The position numbers were made by a program, and so were the translations under genes. Shown one piece after another: positions 24,362-38,000 of a stretch of 64,000 bases of DNA. This stretch comes from Bombus terrestris (taxonomy: Eukaryota > Arthropoda > Insecta > Hymenoptera > Apidae). The number at the start of each line of letters is the position of its first letter. Within the stretch, counting starts at the first letter, position 1. Where the stretch lies: positions 18,805,664-18,869,663 of the forward strand of contig NC_063277.1 of NCBI RefSeq assembly GCF_910591885.1, written 5' to 3'. Under the pieces are notes generated by a model. That model did not search any database, had not been told where the DNA came from, and worked only from the letters and a program-made list of their open reading frames with translations.

Positions 24362-27300
24362 CTAAAATCTTATATAGAGTTTCTCGCGAATGTAATATTT
24401 TACCTTAAGGGTAGTGAACATAATTCCAAGTTCTCCATTTTGTAAATAAGGCTCCATAAAATCTTCTATAAAATGTATTTCACTGCCCAATTGTAATACG
24501 CTGGCACGGACAACAACAAAACAAAACACAGGAAATAATTCATCCATTGTCCATAAATATGTAGTCCCCAATTGCTTTTGAACTGCCTATTATAAAAATC
24601 ATGTGAGATTTAACAAACAAATAAAAATATACAGCAAAGAAGCTAGCTTACTTGTGTCATTTGTTCAAATGTATTCCTAACGACTAATAACTTTTCTAAC
24701 GGTGAAAACGTGGTTTTCAATTGTTGTAATGTTTCTATTGCCTCGCTAAAGTACGGTTCACTTTGATACGGTAACCCGTTTTCGTTTAAATTCATTACGT
24801 TTGTATTCTTCCAAAATTTTCTAAAATTATTATTTAAAATTTAATAAAGTCACTGTCATTTTTGTATTTTCAACGATATTACTCACTGATCGATATCCAA
24901 AAAAGCCATTAGCGTTATATCAGGTTGCTTGTTCCATTTCATTAATCTTTCCCAATAGGCATCATCTTCTTTCTTATTATGTAAAGCATACAGTACAAAA
25001 AGTGCAGAATGCACACGAGGTAACAATATTGGATGAAGTATTGCTGCAGCACTTATAACTTGACTAACAACAAAGTGCAAAGTTAAAATAATGGAACATG
25101 ATATTGTATAATTATGATAAATAAATAATAAATTATATAGAAAATTAATTAAAACATACTCTTCTTCTTCATTTTCTGTTTCTAATACGTATTCTTTACC
25201 ACCTCGGGGTAACGCCGGAAATAACAGAGTAGCTATTTCATATATTCTTGATGTGATACTACGAAGTTCAGACACAGCATGACTGAGTAATAAAGGATGA
25301 ACTCTTACACCACCATACGTAGCTGTATATACAGCGGCAACTTCTGTTAAAAGCGCTCCTAATGGGTGAAGTGAGCTATCAAACGCTTTAATCAAGTACT
25401 TATGAATTTCTCTATAGCTTTGTATTGTAAGTTTATCTCTCCCAAAACACGGAATTTTATCCAACTCATCAATTACTTCGTTATTTTTCTCTTTACTGGT
25501 ACTAGTAATTGTCAGAAGTTTTTTTCGTTGTAAAGCTTTTTGATGTGATTTAGTTATTATACTAGCAATATTTTGCCAAACACGTTGTGTCTCTGCAGAC
25601 TTATCAGTTATGCCTATAGCTTTCGAACCTGGTTCAGGTACACCAAGTTGCTGATAACATTGCCTAAATATAGCTTTCCATTTTTGATCTGGTGATACAC
25701 ATAATTTGCCAAAAGATCTGTATTAAATAAAAGCAAATAAAATTAAAATTACGCTCGAATAAATATTGCTCACAATAAACTACTTACGTCGGTTTCGAAT
25801 TAGTTTGTATATTTCCGCTAGCTTTATTCATATGTAATGTCGCAATAACTTTTACTCCTTCGTTCCATGCACCATTCATATTACCTTCTAGTCTGTCACC
25901 ACTAGTGAAAGTTAAAGTACCTTTACCATAAAAAATACCAGCTGATTTAAATTCACCTTCGTAATGAGTACCATCTTCAAACACCATGACTCCATGACCC
26001 TTTTAACATAAGCAATTTATTTCAACATTTTTGGGCTTATATTTACCAAATTTTGAATTATTTTTAATTATTTACCGTTAAAACGTCTTGCATGAAAACT
26101 CCTTCATAGTAAATACCATCTAAAGTTACTATTAAACCACAACCATGTTTCATACCATTACTCCATGATCCTAAGTATTTCTCGCCTGAAATAATATACA
26201 TACTGTTCAATAAAACAATACTTTATAAAGATTTAATTTTACTGAAACAACGATTTCTTTTCCTATTTGTAATTACGTTATAATTACCTGTCATAATGTC
26301 GTCCATAATTCCATATCCCTGTTTAACACCTGCAGCCCATTCCCCAATATAAACAGATGCTACAGATGCCATAAAATGACCTTCCTTTTTAACACCATGA
26401 CCATGTGGTAATCCGTCTTTGAAATATCCTTCATAAAAGTCTCCATTATTGTATCTAGAATATTTTACATTGCCTTCTTATATATTGTATATTTTATTTA
26501 TTTACGCTTAGAATTTAAATTGTTATTTAAAAACTGACTTCATCGTCCCATATCCATTCTGTTGACCATCTTTCCACTGTCCTTCGTATACACCTTGTGA
26601 TGGAATTTCCATTTTACCAGTACCATGAATAATACCTTTATGAAATTGTCCTGCATATTTTCGTCCATCAGACCATTCTAATTTTCCAGAACCGTGCGGC
26701 TTACCACTTAACCAGCGTCCTATGTACCAAAATAAAAGATAGTATTTTTCGTATACATATATGTATATTTATGTACCTACATAATATTCATCATTTGTAT
26801 TATAATTTCAAAATATGAAATATGATATAAAACGCGTGAGATACAATACTGTTGTTAATGACATACGAACCAGTATATTTTGCATCTTTGAAAACACTGT
26901 GCTTAGTGAATGAGAATGAGCTAGAACGTACTATTGGAGGCGCATGTCCAATAACTCTTTGTAGACTACATTTTATGCCATTTTGTAAAGCATACAGCCA
27001 TTCATTTCGTTCAGAAGGTGTTGGAGTATATAATACAAATGTGTCCTCTGGAGCTACTACTGATATAGCATTCTAAAACATAGAGATACAAATACAAAAA
27101 TTGCACATTTGTAAATGTACATTTATATTTGAATTCCAAAGAGGTTTACTTAACATACTTGTACTATTTCAGAGTCTGGTAAAGGTTCTACCCATAGAGT
27201 TTTAAGTGGATATACCACATGAGATGTACCAGTAACATGGATAAATATATCAGTTAATAAAACAAACCAATGTGTAGAAAATCTTCCAGAATTAAGTATC

Positions 27301-30300
27301 GATAAAGGATGTGCTCGTGACTCTCTAATAAGTCTTCTATCAGGAAATCTTAATAATTCTCCAAGTTTTCCAGAACTTTCCCAAAATAATTTAGTTGCTT
27401 CAGCTTCTTTTTGTTGTTTCTCCTGATCATCACATATTTGTTCCCACTTTATTAAAGCTTCTTGTAATCGTTCTACTCCCATTCTTGCACCATTACATTT
27501 CATCAAATTTAATACCATATTCTTATATCTGTACAAAGATGATGTCTGTTATCATAAATAAGAAAATAGTAGATCACTAGTATATTTAAGATATTTATAG
27601 CAATATTAATTCTTTAAATATGTTTGACATAATGTAAGAATATAATTCCTTAAACGATCCTTTATGACATAAGGAATAATTTTTATTTTTGAGGCAGCAA
27701 ATTCATTGCCTCTTGTAAACTAATAATCTCTTCTTATAATTATTTTGCCAATTTTTAATAGTTAAAAAATAATGAAGGCTACTACACTTACATGTCTAAA
27801 TATAACTGGGAGGAAAGAAAAGAAGAAATAAGGAGGAGATTAGAGGTTGCGGGTAAAAAGATGAAATGCATAAGAGCGGAAGTGAAAGAAAAGGAGCAGA
27901 ATCTGATCTGATAGTGACTCAGATAATCGCACTCAATGTAACCAACGAGAGAAATACTCTCGAGAGCAACTCACGATAATTTTACTCTTAAGTGGATATG
28001 TACATTAAGACAATTAGGTTGTAAGGCTGCTAGATAAAATGTAAAATATAAATGCGAATATAAATGAAAATGTAACTGTAAGTTATTCAAAGCATAGATA
28101 AAAAATAACTAATAATATATATTTAGATATATTTACCTATCCAGTTTATGTAGTGGATGTTGTAATGCCATAGTAATTGTAATTTCATCAGCAACTTTTT
28201 TAGTTTCATTAGTTTTTAATTTATCCATAAATAAATTTGTTATTACTTGTGGTATTTCAATTATTTTCGCAATATATGTAAATCCACTCAAAGAAATTAT
28301 GTCACACACTGCATTTAAGTAATATTTATATACAGTAATATATTCTTCAACGTTAGCTACAATTGTCACTTCATATGCTTCACCAATATGATTAAAATAA
28401 TCCCATAAACTAATAACATTTAATACACTGAAACTTAATAACTCAGTATAACATCGACATAATGTTTCGTAAACATTTGATTCTTGCATAGCACCTCCTC
28501 TTTTCTGGAACGGCCTAATTAAATTTTGGTAAACAATTAATATTTCTTCCAAGAAGATTTGTTCATTTATCAAATCCTCAGAGATATTTATCTTAGGTTC
28601 GTTTATCACAGAACAACAACTGTAGTTACCAGAGCTAAAAATTTGTTGGGGACTGCACTTATTGCTTGTCTCAATATCAAGTTGGAACATTTCACCAGTT
28701 TTACTGAAACCACATGACAACTTTCGTGAGTAAATAGAACTCTCATTTCTTATTGATACTTTTCATAATTAAATTATTTACCTTGATTGTCCAATAAAGT
28801 ATAAACCATGATGCATCATAACTAAACTATGAAAACTACCAGCTGCCATGTCTTTAGCTCTTTCGTTTGGAAATAATTTGGTAGTAAATAAACGAGGTGC
28901 ACTCTGATACACATTCGATTCCAATGTCACTTGTTTATGGTTATTCCTGCCCCAAGCAAAAACTCTTCCATCTAGAGTTAGAGCAAGAATATGAAATGCA
29001 CCACATGAAATTTTTCTAAGTCCAGTATTACTGAGTTTTGCCACCAAAATAGGTCGCGACCGTTTAACAATATCTCCTGTTCCTAATTGTCCATATTGAA
29101 TATCACCCCATGTCCAAAGTTCAGTAGATAGAATACTATTGCCAGTACGAGTTAATGTACTGATTCTTTCATTTAATCCTTGTTGAGACAATTCATGCTC
29201 CGAGGAACCAGTACTTGATGACCAAGGAAATTCTTCACAGCGTAAACTGAGTGCCAAACTGGTAGCAGCAGGTTTTGGATATTCATCTCCTAGTTCCAAA
29301 TGTTCACTACTGTCATCTTTAAACTCATTTATATCTGAACTTCCACTCATATGCCTGGATAATGTAACAACTTTACCTCCCACGTTTTTCACTCCTTCAT
29401 ATACTAAATTAGCTACATTAGATACATTTTGTTTTATTAATCTAGTCGGTTTTTCAATGTTATCTAAAGGTATATCTTCTTTAACACTTCCATAAGATGA
29501 AACCCATGATAATTGTCTAGTTAAGAATTGCCTTGCAGCTTCTGTATTTATAAAAATAACATTCCTTTTTTCTTCTTTTTCAGAATCTATAGGATTATTG
29601 GCACACAGTTCACCATTTTCTACCACTTCAGAGATTTGTTCCTTTTTACTGTTTTCGGCAAATGAAATCTGTTGTTCTTTACTAGCAACAGATAAAGCGC
29701 TAATAGAATTGGTTGAGTGATCTTCGCTAGATTGCTGTACATGAAGTCCAGTAGGGCAAGTATCTGATGATGTTAGACTTGTAGGACTTAACAGCACGGT
29801 GTTGAGACACTGAGGGCATGAATTAACGAAAACTTCTTCTTCTAATTCATTCTCGCTGTCAGTATCATCTTTTAAAGCTTTTGGTGTTTTTCTCACTGCA
29901 ACTACATTAAAGTTTGAACCACATGCAACAGCAGACACAGTTCTACCCTCAAAAAACTTCACCTTTTTAGGCTCTGTACTGTTAATATCTATTTGAGATT
30001 GATTTCCACTAGCCCAAAGTTGTCCGTTTTCTGTTACAAATAACGCTGCTTGATCACTAACAGCTATTGATTTCACTTTGATAATTTCGCTTTCTTGTTT
30101 ATATCTGTAATGGTATAAATTATTTGAGTATAATGTAAAAATACATAAAGATTTTATGGAACCTACCCATGACTACAACATTTAACTTCTTCTTTTAGAA
30201 TTATCGTATCTTCTACATTCATATCCTGAGGATTTACTTTCAAAACATGTCCATTATTATCTACAATAAATAAATAATCCGAATTGGATGCTATATCGAT

Positions 30301-30507
30301 CACATCAAATTGAGCCCTTTTGAAAACCAATGACGGAGGACTGTTCTCCAAAAATGATACCTCTCCATAGTATAGACTGTTAGTAGTTGTTGCTACAAAA
30401 ATGTGATCTTTAATGGTAACCAGTCTACAAATTATGCCATTTGGTTGGTCACCGAAAATGTATGATAACTTATCAACACCTCTCCATAAATGCATGTGTT
30501 TCTCCAT
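24362..30507 (-). CDS. ALS2: Alsin (ALS2), Rab5 guanine nucleotide exchange factor
   Basis: Thirteen coding exons: 30507-30167, 30104-28782, 28703-28137, 27528-27159, 27072-26871, 26719-26539, 26454-26288, 26185-26076, 25999-25788, 25717-25160, 25063-24887, 24820-24652, 24586-24362 (1533 aa; human 1657 aa). The RCC1-like domain spans about 1-560 (for example WTWGDIQYGQLGTGD). A DH-like region at about 600-770 precedes a PH domain at 790-900 (HWFVLLTDIFIHV through NEWLYALQNG). Eight MORN repeats follow at about 920-1115 (KYTGRWLSGKPHGSGKLEW is the first). The C-terminal VPS9 domain (HNKKEDDAYWERL, then LGSEIHFIEDFMEPYLQ) is the Rab5 exchange module. Alsin acts on early endosomes in trafficking and neuronal maintenance. 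The final exon reads through a GTAAAA near its end; the continued sequence YYIREKL matches the family C-terminus, so no further intron is assumed. One donor is GTCAGT (exon 6). Confidence 0.95.
27792..27911 (+). other. Charged 39-aa open frame inside an ALS2 intron, antisense
   Basis: An ATG at 27792 opens a 40-codon frame rich in Glu, Lys and Arg (WEERKEEIRRRLEVAGKK) in the 27529-28136 ALS2 intron, opposite to the gene. It lies in a GC-richer island of about 180 bp within AT-rich intron. It resembles a coiled-coil scrap such as transposon ORF debris. I do not recognise the family and there is no sign that it is expressed. Confidence 0.25.
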
Positions 30508-31340
30508 TTTGTAGGATGTTTGACAGATAAACTATGCATAACCTAGAGATATCTTATTTTAGAGGATAGTGTTTTTAGTCAATAATGCTTTCGTCATGTG
30601 ATTCTTGACTGAATCCCTTTCACTGAATTTTCGTGCAAGAGTACTCGAGACAATTTACATATTGACATGATTAAACTAATGATTTCCTTATTACAATACC
30701 GAGAGTTGGTTTAACAACACGTACCACAAACCTGTATAGTACACTTTACTTTTGCTTCACTGTTACTGACACTTTGATACCCAATATGATCTGTCACATG
30801 ATCATTTTACTATATTGTAGGAGAGGGAGTAGATTTTTATTGTTAAGTGTGGTTTTCAGTGGAACTATGACGAAGAATAATAAAATTTTAACTTTATTAA
30901 AATAAGATCGAGGTACGATAAATATTAGAAATCTTCGTACTGCCAGCCGTAGTAAAGCAAAATAATTTTAAAACAATTTTACATAACATTTCACCTGTTG
31001 CATGCTAATACTTATTATAATCGTCTAAGAAGTAGGAATCGAAGATTTATCTACAATAATAAAATATATAATTATGTGTCAAAGGATCAAATTTATTGGA
31101 ATTTGTTTAATATTTTTAGAAACAGTACTGAAGTATAAAAAAAATCTTATATCTGTGTCAAATTCAACCAATCATTTTTTTTTACTGCTAAACGTTAAAT
31201 CTAAGTATTTTCGTTGAATATGTACGCGCCTAAAAACTCATTTATCGTCGATCAAAATCGGATAAATTGAACTCGGAGCACCCACCAATCAGGAGCACCC
31301 ACGATCCTGAGCTCCGATGTTTGTTGTAACGTCTGCTAGA
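30508..31340. promoter_or_regulatory. Divergent ALS2 / DNAJB11 promoter region
   Basis: The start codons are 833 bp apart and point away from each other, so the region should hold both promoters and 5' UTRs. It is AT-rich except close to the DNAJB11 start, where GAGCACCCAC occurs twice 17 bp apart at about 31278-31304. No TATA box or initiator can be assigned with confidence. Confidence 0.45.
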
Positions 31341-32902
31341 ATGGCAGCGATAAAATTGATGTGGTCTTTATTAATAAATTTAATAATATGTGTAATTCTA
31401 ACTGTGGCAGGGTAAGTGGAGAACCTTGTCTATGCTTATAAAATTTAATTATTTCGAATATCGAAGATATTTGCTTTATGATAATTTTATAACCTTTTAC
31501 TTTGTAAACCATCTACGGAAGCTATTAATATGAAAAGGATTAGATAATGTTTAAAGTACGTTTGTAGATCGACTTCATTATTTATGTTTTCCGTTAAGAA
31601 TTCTACTAAAAAGACATTACAATCTTGCATAGTAATACATTCATATAATTGATGTTGAATGATCTAACAATTTAGGCTGCTAATTTGAAGTGTTTACAGT
31701 ATATGATACATTAGAAATAGGAATTAAAGTATGTATATATCTTTGCAGGAGAGATTTTTATGCCATTTTAGGCATACCGTCGACAGCAAGCCAACACGCG
31801 ATAAAAAAGGCATACAGAAAATTGGCAAAAGAATTACATCCTGACAAAAATAAAGACGATCCGAATGCCTCTCAGAAATTTCAAGATCTGGGTGCAGCCT
31901 ACGAGGTTCTGTCAGATAATGAAAAGAGAGAAATGTATGACAGATGCGGAGAGGAATGTTTGAAAAAGGACGGTATGATGAATAATGCCGATCCATTTGC
32001 AAGTTTCTTTGGTGATTTTGGCTTCCATTTTGGCGGAGAATCTCATCACCAGCAAGAAACACCTAAAGGATCTAATATTGTAATGGACTTGGTAGTTACT
32101 TTAGAAGAATTATATAGTGGAAATTTTATAGAGGTAAGATTTTATAGTTAATATAGAGAAGATGCGTAAATGGGAGGTATAAAATTGTTTATCTTTCAGA
32201 TAACAAGAAATAAGCCAGTTACGAAGGCAGCAAAAGGAACAAGAAAGTGTAATTGTAGACAAGAATTGGTTACTCGGAATTTAGGAAATGGAAGATTTCA
32301 AATGATGCAACAATCAGTTTGTTCAGAATGTCCAAATGTTAAATTTGTTACAGAAGAACGTGTATTGGAGGTTGAAGTAGAACCTGGCATGGTAGATGGA
32401 CAAGAAACTAAATTCATAGCAGAAGGTGAACCACATTTGGATGGGGAACCTGGAGATTTAATCTTAAAAATACGAACACAACCACATCCAGTTTTTGAAA
32501 GAATTGGCGACGATCTATATACAAACGTTACTATATCTATGCAGGACGCATTAATAGGTTTTAAAATGGATATAGAACACTTAGATGGTCACAAGGTAGC
32601 TATTCAGAGGGATAAAGTAACCAAACCGGGAGCCCGTATTAGGAAAAAAGGAGAAGGCATGCCTAATTATGAGAATAATAATCTTCATGGCACCTTATAT
32701 ATTACATTTGACGTTGCTTTTCCCGAGACAGAATTCACGGATACTCAAAAAGAAGGTAAGTTATTTTAACATATAACGCTCGTGAGATATAACACGATCG
32801 TTTGCGCTTGTTCGATCTTTCTTTACCCTGTTCGCAGAAATAAAAACTCTACTACAACAAGATTCTGTAAGTCGAATTTATAATGGAATAAGGGGAAATT
32901 AA
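31341..32902 (+). CDS. DNAJB11: DnaJ homolog subfamily B member 11 (ERdj3)
   Basis: Exons are 31341-31411, 31749-32133, 32200-32755 and 32838-32902 (358 aa, the same length as the human protein). Exon 1 encodes a signal peptide (MAAIKLMWSLLINLIICVIL, cleaved near residue 24). The J domain spans about 25-90 with the BiP-stimulating HPD at 54-56 (KELHPDKNKDD). A Gly/Phe-rich link (FGDFGFHFGGE) follows. The substrate-binding domain holds the ERdj3 cysteine-containing insert (KCNCRQEL...VCSECPNV), then PHLDGEPGDLILKI and the dimerisation end IYNGIRGN. It works in the ER lumen as a co-chaperone of BiP and binds unfolded secretory proteins. All junction phases agree and each splice restores conserved sequence. 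A possible poly(A) signal AATAAA occurs near 33327. Confidence 0.97.
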
Positions 32903-35054
32903 GAACTTTAAGTGTAACGTATGTACAAAGTGACAGTATAAAATGTGCATACAACTGAGGTGCGCGTGTTGACTCAGTGTGTTTCTATACCAAGTGGTGC
33001 TTTCGCTTCCTTGAAATGTGGATACCAACAGGTTTGGTAGCCAACCATGAGGTCAGTCGAAATGGATACATGTAGCAAACATAATAACCATTGCAAGTAC
33101 ACGTACTTCCTCTTTGATTATAAGAAACTGGTCATATATGTTATTGCCAATTACTTATGCGGATGTCAGGAATGATTGTGCAGTTTATTTAACAAAATAA
33201 GTTATTTTTCCTTTAACACGCGCGGGTGATGTATGAATGTTTTACACGAACAGAAATTTTGCATTTAAATAGTGAGAAATACTTGATGAAAATGTTTTTA
33301 AATATCGGACCTAGTATCCAATAATAATAATAAAGTATTGTATTACGATTTTTCTATTGAAATTATTCGCAATAAAATGTACAACACCATCCGTCATCGA
33401 TAACTCTAAAGGATTGTGCAATCATTTAACTTGCGTTTCAAATATTTATTAAAAATGTTTCGCATTAAATTGTACATTAGTTTATATTTTACAAAGGTTT
33501 TATTTCAGTACCTTTGAGTACACTTCATTTACAAAAATTAAAGTATAATTCTTTCGTCAGATACAACACAGTATGTTGTAACGTTTTGTTGCTTTGTACA
33601 CAGCAACCTTAAAATCTCTCATAAAAAGGAGGCCATAAATAAATTATAATTTTTGTATCTTTATACGTAATTCTAACGTACTTACCTATGTAATTACCTG
33701 TAGTTTTTGTTAATTTATAGTTGAGTTTCTATAATTATCTCAAGTATGTCATCGATTCGTATTACAATCGTATTAAAAATTAGCGCGCAAACATTTTATT
33801 ACGAACCGATGGTTTTGATTCTATGCAACTCTGTATTCGACCATTGAACGATCGAGCTTGCTTTCATCTCGTTTTAGCACAGGTAAAAGAAGTTATTTGC
33901 ATCGAACCAAAATCATTGAACGATAATCATGGTCCTATCGAAAAATATACGCATACGCGTGTGATGGTAAATATTTTCTCTTTAAGCGAATGATTAACCA
34001 GTTTGACAAAATCTTAAGACAGGTATCGTTAGATCGATAACGTGACTTTTCTGTTTCTCTGGTCTCAAAATAATAAATAAATTATTTTATATCTTTTTTA
34101 TAGCACAGATATATAAATCTGTAGCATAAACGTGAAACGCAAATAATAAGTAAGTATCCGAGTTACGTTGTTCTATCTGAATTTAGGAAAATCATATACA
34201 ATATACAAATGTTACTAATAAAGGTTTGAGAAAGTACAATGATAAGAAGATCGTTGTTCGAGTCGAAGGCTAGTCAAATCTTTAGGTAATTGCAGGACAA
34301 TAGGACCGTTTCAAAGCCGTAATTTTACGTAATCAGTGTTTTTCGTCGAATGCGTGTTATCGTAAAAAGACGAACGAAGTATTTTAATAGCAGGAAGTCT
34401 GCGAGTCGCGTCTAATAATTAAAATATCAGCACATGTTAGGTCTTTCTTTGAATTTAGTTGAAAATTATTCACAGTATGCTTAAGTATGCTTAACAAATC
34501 AAACGTCGTATTTAAAAGTTGCTGTCATTTACTTCTATATAGGAAGAAAATGTATTTTTGTAACATGAAAGAATCGTGTATCTCTCTGCAATTGCATTTT
34601 TATACATACGTCTGTACACGTACATTTGTATCCCATAGTAGACTAAACGCATGTATATATGGTCATGCTTAAATTCAATAATATCGCTGCAATCACGCCA
34701 ATTACGTTTACTTATTACTTATTCGTGTATCAACATATTACACTGTGCGTATTTATTATTATCGTACACAATAAAAACGATACCACTATCAGTTGACGCT
34801 TAATTTGTTAAGTACGAAATTACCGCGAATCACAACTTTAAAGCAAGTATCTTATCACAGTGTGACTTTTTCTTTTTCTTTTTTTTTTTTTTTTTTTTTT
34901 TTTGTACCAGTATACTGGCTATCGTACTCTAATTTCATTGGAGAGTCATTCAAGAGTATGTTCGTCAAAGTGAGTCTCTTAAAGTTTTGGAAAAACGAAT
35001 AGATAAAAAAAGAAGAAAAGAAGAAAAAAAGATGATAAAAAGAATCAGATCAAG
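32903..35054. other. Convergent intergenic region, DNAJB11 and DUF229-gene 3' ends
   Basis: AT-rich with no coding signal. It includes the DNAJB11 3' UTR on the left. A poly-T tract at about 34879-34903 lies roughly 150 bp beyond the DUF229-gene stop. Confidence 0.5.
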
Positions 35055-38000
35055 CTACAAACAATAGCAGTATAGCCTCATATTGAATTCATCGACACAG
35101 GCGCTTTGTTTTCCGTACGCGTTCAATCTGCTAACCGATCCTACCAACTTGTTAGTCTTACTCTCGTTTCTGTAGCGTATCGTACCCTCGAATATCGCGT
35201 CACCAGGTTCCGTTTGAATGGTGATGGTGTAATCGATCAGTTGGTTCTTCTCATCCTCGGCCTTCCACGCTTTCGCGGCTTTAATTTCTTTCAATTTCAA
35301 TACCGCGCATTGTACGAACTTGTTGAGCATGTTATTCAATTCCGAGACCAAAAAGACTGCCTTGTCCCGAAGACTTTCGTCATCCGAAGAAACATCGTAG
35401 CTGTTATGACACATGCACCAATGACTAGCTATACCCGCCATGGAGCATGTCCTGTAGTCAGGAATCGGCAAAAACCAGCTGATTCCACGGGGCAAATTCT
35501 CATCTTTCGGCATGGCTCGAAGTCGGGCCTTAAGACGCGATTCCTGCAGATTTTCCGAATGCAGTATGTCCATCAAGGTCTCGTGCAAGTCGAAAGCTGT
35601 TGTTAGACTGCGCGTGTTTCTTCGGAAATTCGCCCAAGCTACTTGATACTTTTCCTTCCACCATCGAGGCATCACCACGAACACAAACGGAAGGCTGTCC
35701 TCCATTCTTCCTTGATAAGTCTGCCGAAAGCTTCCCCATCTCATCCCATGGTCGCTCATCACTATCAACGCTGTTCGATTTAGCAACCGTTTCGTGAACA
35801 AATGGGTGACGAGGTTGTAGTAGGAATTGTCGCCTAATTGCGGATAGTTGAAGAAATCGTGGGTGAGGCTGGCTTGCCAGATCATCGCGAAATATGGGTC
35901 CCTGTAAAATCGCGAGGCGAATTTCTTAGCGTAGTCGAGTAAGTTTTCAAAGGTTTTTCTGGTTCCCACGCAGAGATTCGCGTTTAATTTGTGCGTATTA
36001 CCGATATCCTTCTCGGATGCGATACAGAATGGTCTGAGATAATAGTCAGTGGGTTGAACTCGGAAGCCTCGTTTCAGATAATTGAAGGTCGTCATGCCAC
36101 ATGCATCCTCGCCGAAACCCGTTCGATAACCGGATGCGCTGAAATTTTTCCAAATGAATGGGCAGTCGTCGAACGTTTTATCCTTAGTTTGCCAACATAG
36201 ATCGTGCAGCTCTTTCTCGGATAAGCCGCTTAAGACAGGCACTAAATTCGGATACGTGTTATCAGCCACTTTAGTGTAACCCAAGAATTCAACCGCTCCG
36301 AGTTCTTTCAACGCGTGGACAGTATTCGGCATCATACGATGAAAATTTAGTCGTGAAATCGAGTCAAGGCCGATTATTAACACGCTGAGCTGTTCAGTTT
36401 TCGTATTGGTCGCTCTGGCTCGTTTGTATTTCCTCTCGACCGATTGGAAACGAGGTACAAACGCGTGATAATCCTTGTATATCACCTCGTTGTTGCGCGA
36501 ACATTCCACTTTCACGAACTCGGTGTTTACGGCTGTCGCGTTTTCGAATTTGAAACACTCGTTACCGTACCTATAAATACGAATTACGAATTACGAATTA
36601 CGAATTACGAATATCAAATAAATATATTACGCTTGAAATTAAGAAAGAGACTAAAGCGATAAAGAGAGAAATACGTATGACAGATTTAACGCTGCTACGG
36701 TTTTCGGCAAACTTTGGTATAAAATTGCATCTGGTTCGAACGCGGTACACTAAAATCAGATTAGAAATCGTAGACGATCGATAAAAGTAAGAACGATCAG
36801 TCTTACTGACGTAACAACGTTATCTTCGTCCTTCGTTCGCCAGAACGGGCGCCAGCAGCAATCGATTTCCCCTGAATCGTTGTAAAAATGGCCGATCGCA
36901 TTTGGATTTATGTAGAGCGCCGTGTCGTTTGAATCGACCAGCGGTAAATGACTTCCGTGCTCGCAAATAAGCGGTTTTTCCTTCTCGATAAATCGCGTAA
37001 TCGCTGAATCGAAAGGATCCATCGCTGGAATTCGACAACCTTTGTTGCGGACTACGAAACCGGAGTTCGCTATGGACGCGAACAAAGATTTCAATTCTAC
37101 GTAATTGTCTGAAAATAAAGTAATACGTTCGATCGATCGATCAATCGACAACGACAAAGAGACGTTCGAACGAGATTCGCTTAAACGTCCTCCTGGGCCT
37201 ATGCCTTTAGTAAAAATAGCTATAGGTATACCTTGCGAGGTATCGTTGACAATAGCTCCGTACCGTGCCGCTCGAAACTGATCCGTGTTGAACGTGTTTA
37301 TTACGATTAACGATACAAATAGGAAGACCAGCAGCCCTATTAACCATTTTTGTAGCCGCGATCGACTTTTGTATATTTTGTTATGCAGCTCGAAATTAAA
37401 ATTGTTGGGTCCATCATCTAGCGCATTTTTATCGCCACGAAACAGTACCTAAAAATGAAAATTATCAGATAAAATAACGTGAATATCTTGTTAAACGTTC
37501 GATGCAATATCTCTATTCACTTTGATAAAAATTAACATTTATCCGTTTTACAGCTTAAATGATTTTGCTGATATTTTATTTCGCTTGCATCTCGTTACGT
37601 TGTCTTTACACATTTTTCTTTGGTTCGTTTCTTTAAGAAAGAACACGATTCGGTATATTAGCAAGAATATCAGTTATACGATATATAGAATATAATATAT
37701 CGAAAACTAAAAGTTCTGCGTCCAGTAACTAATTCGATAAATAAAACAAGAAAATTGACATTTATAGATTAACACATTCGTTCGAATACTCTGTATGTAT
37801 GTACGTATGTTTAAACATTGGTACTTTTAGTAATCGAAGCTTTCGTGATTCAAGTTTCTCGTTTCTCGTTTCTCGTTTGTCGGCGTATGTTCGCAAAATA
37901 TGTTTACATCGTATATTTATATCTTTTTATATCATCCGAATATGCATGCGGTATATGTAACGACAAGAATAAATAAGAAAGAAGAAGCAATTAAATGATT

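Noticed and set aside
24362..24410. Possible last intron of ALS2 starting at GTAAAA
   Set aside because: Reading through gives YYIREKL, which matches the conserved alsin C-terminus, and then a stop codon.
36680..36770. Possible extra DUF229-gene exon with acceptor CTGATTTTAG and a GTATTT donor
   Set aside because: Including it breaks the phase with the next exon. Direct splicing from the GTCAGT donor restores the conserved sequence.
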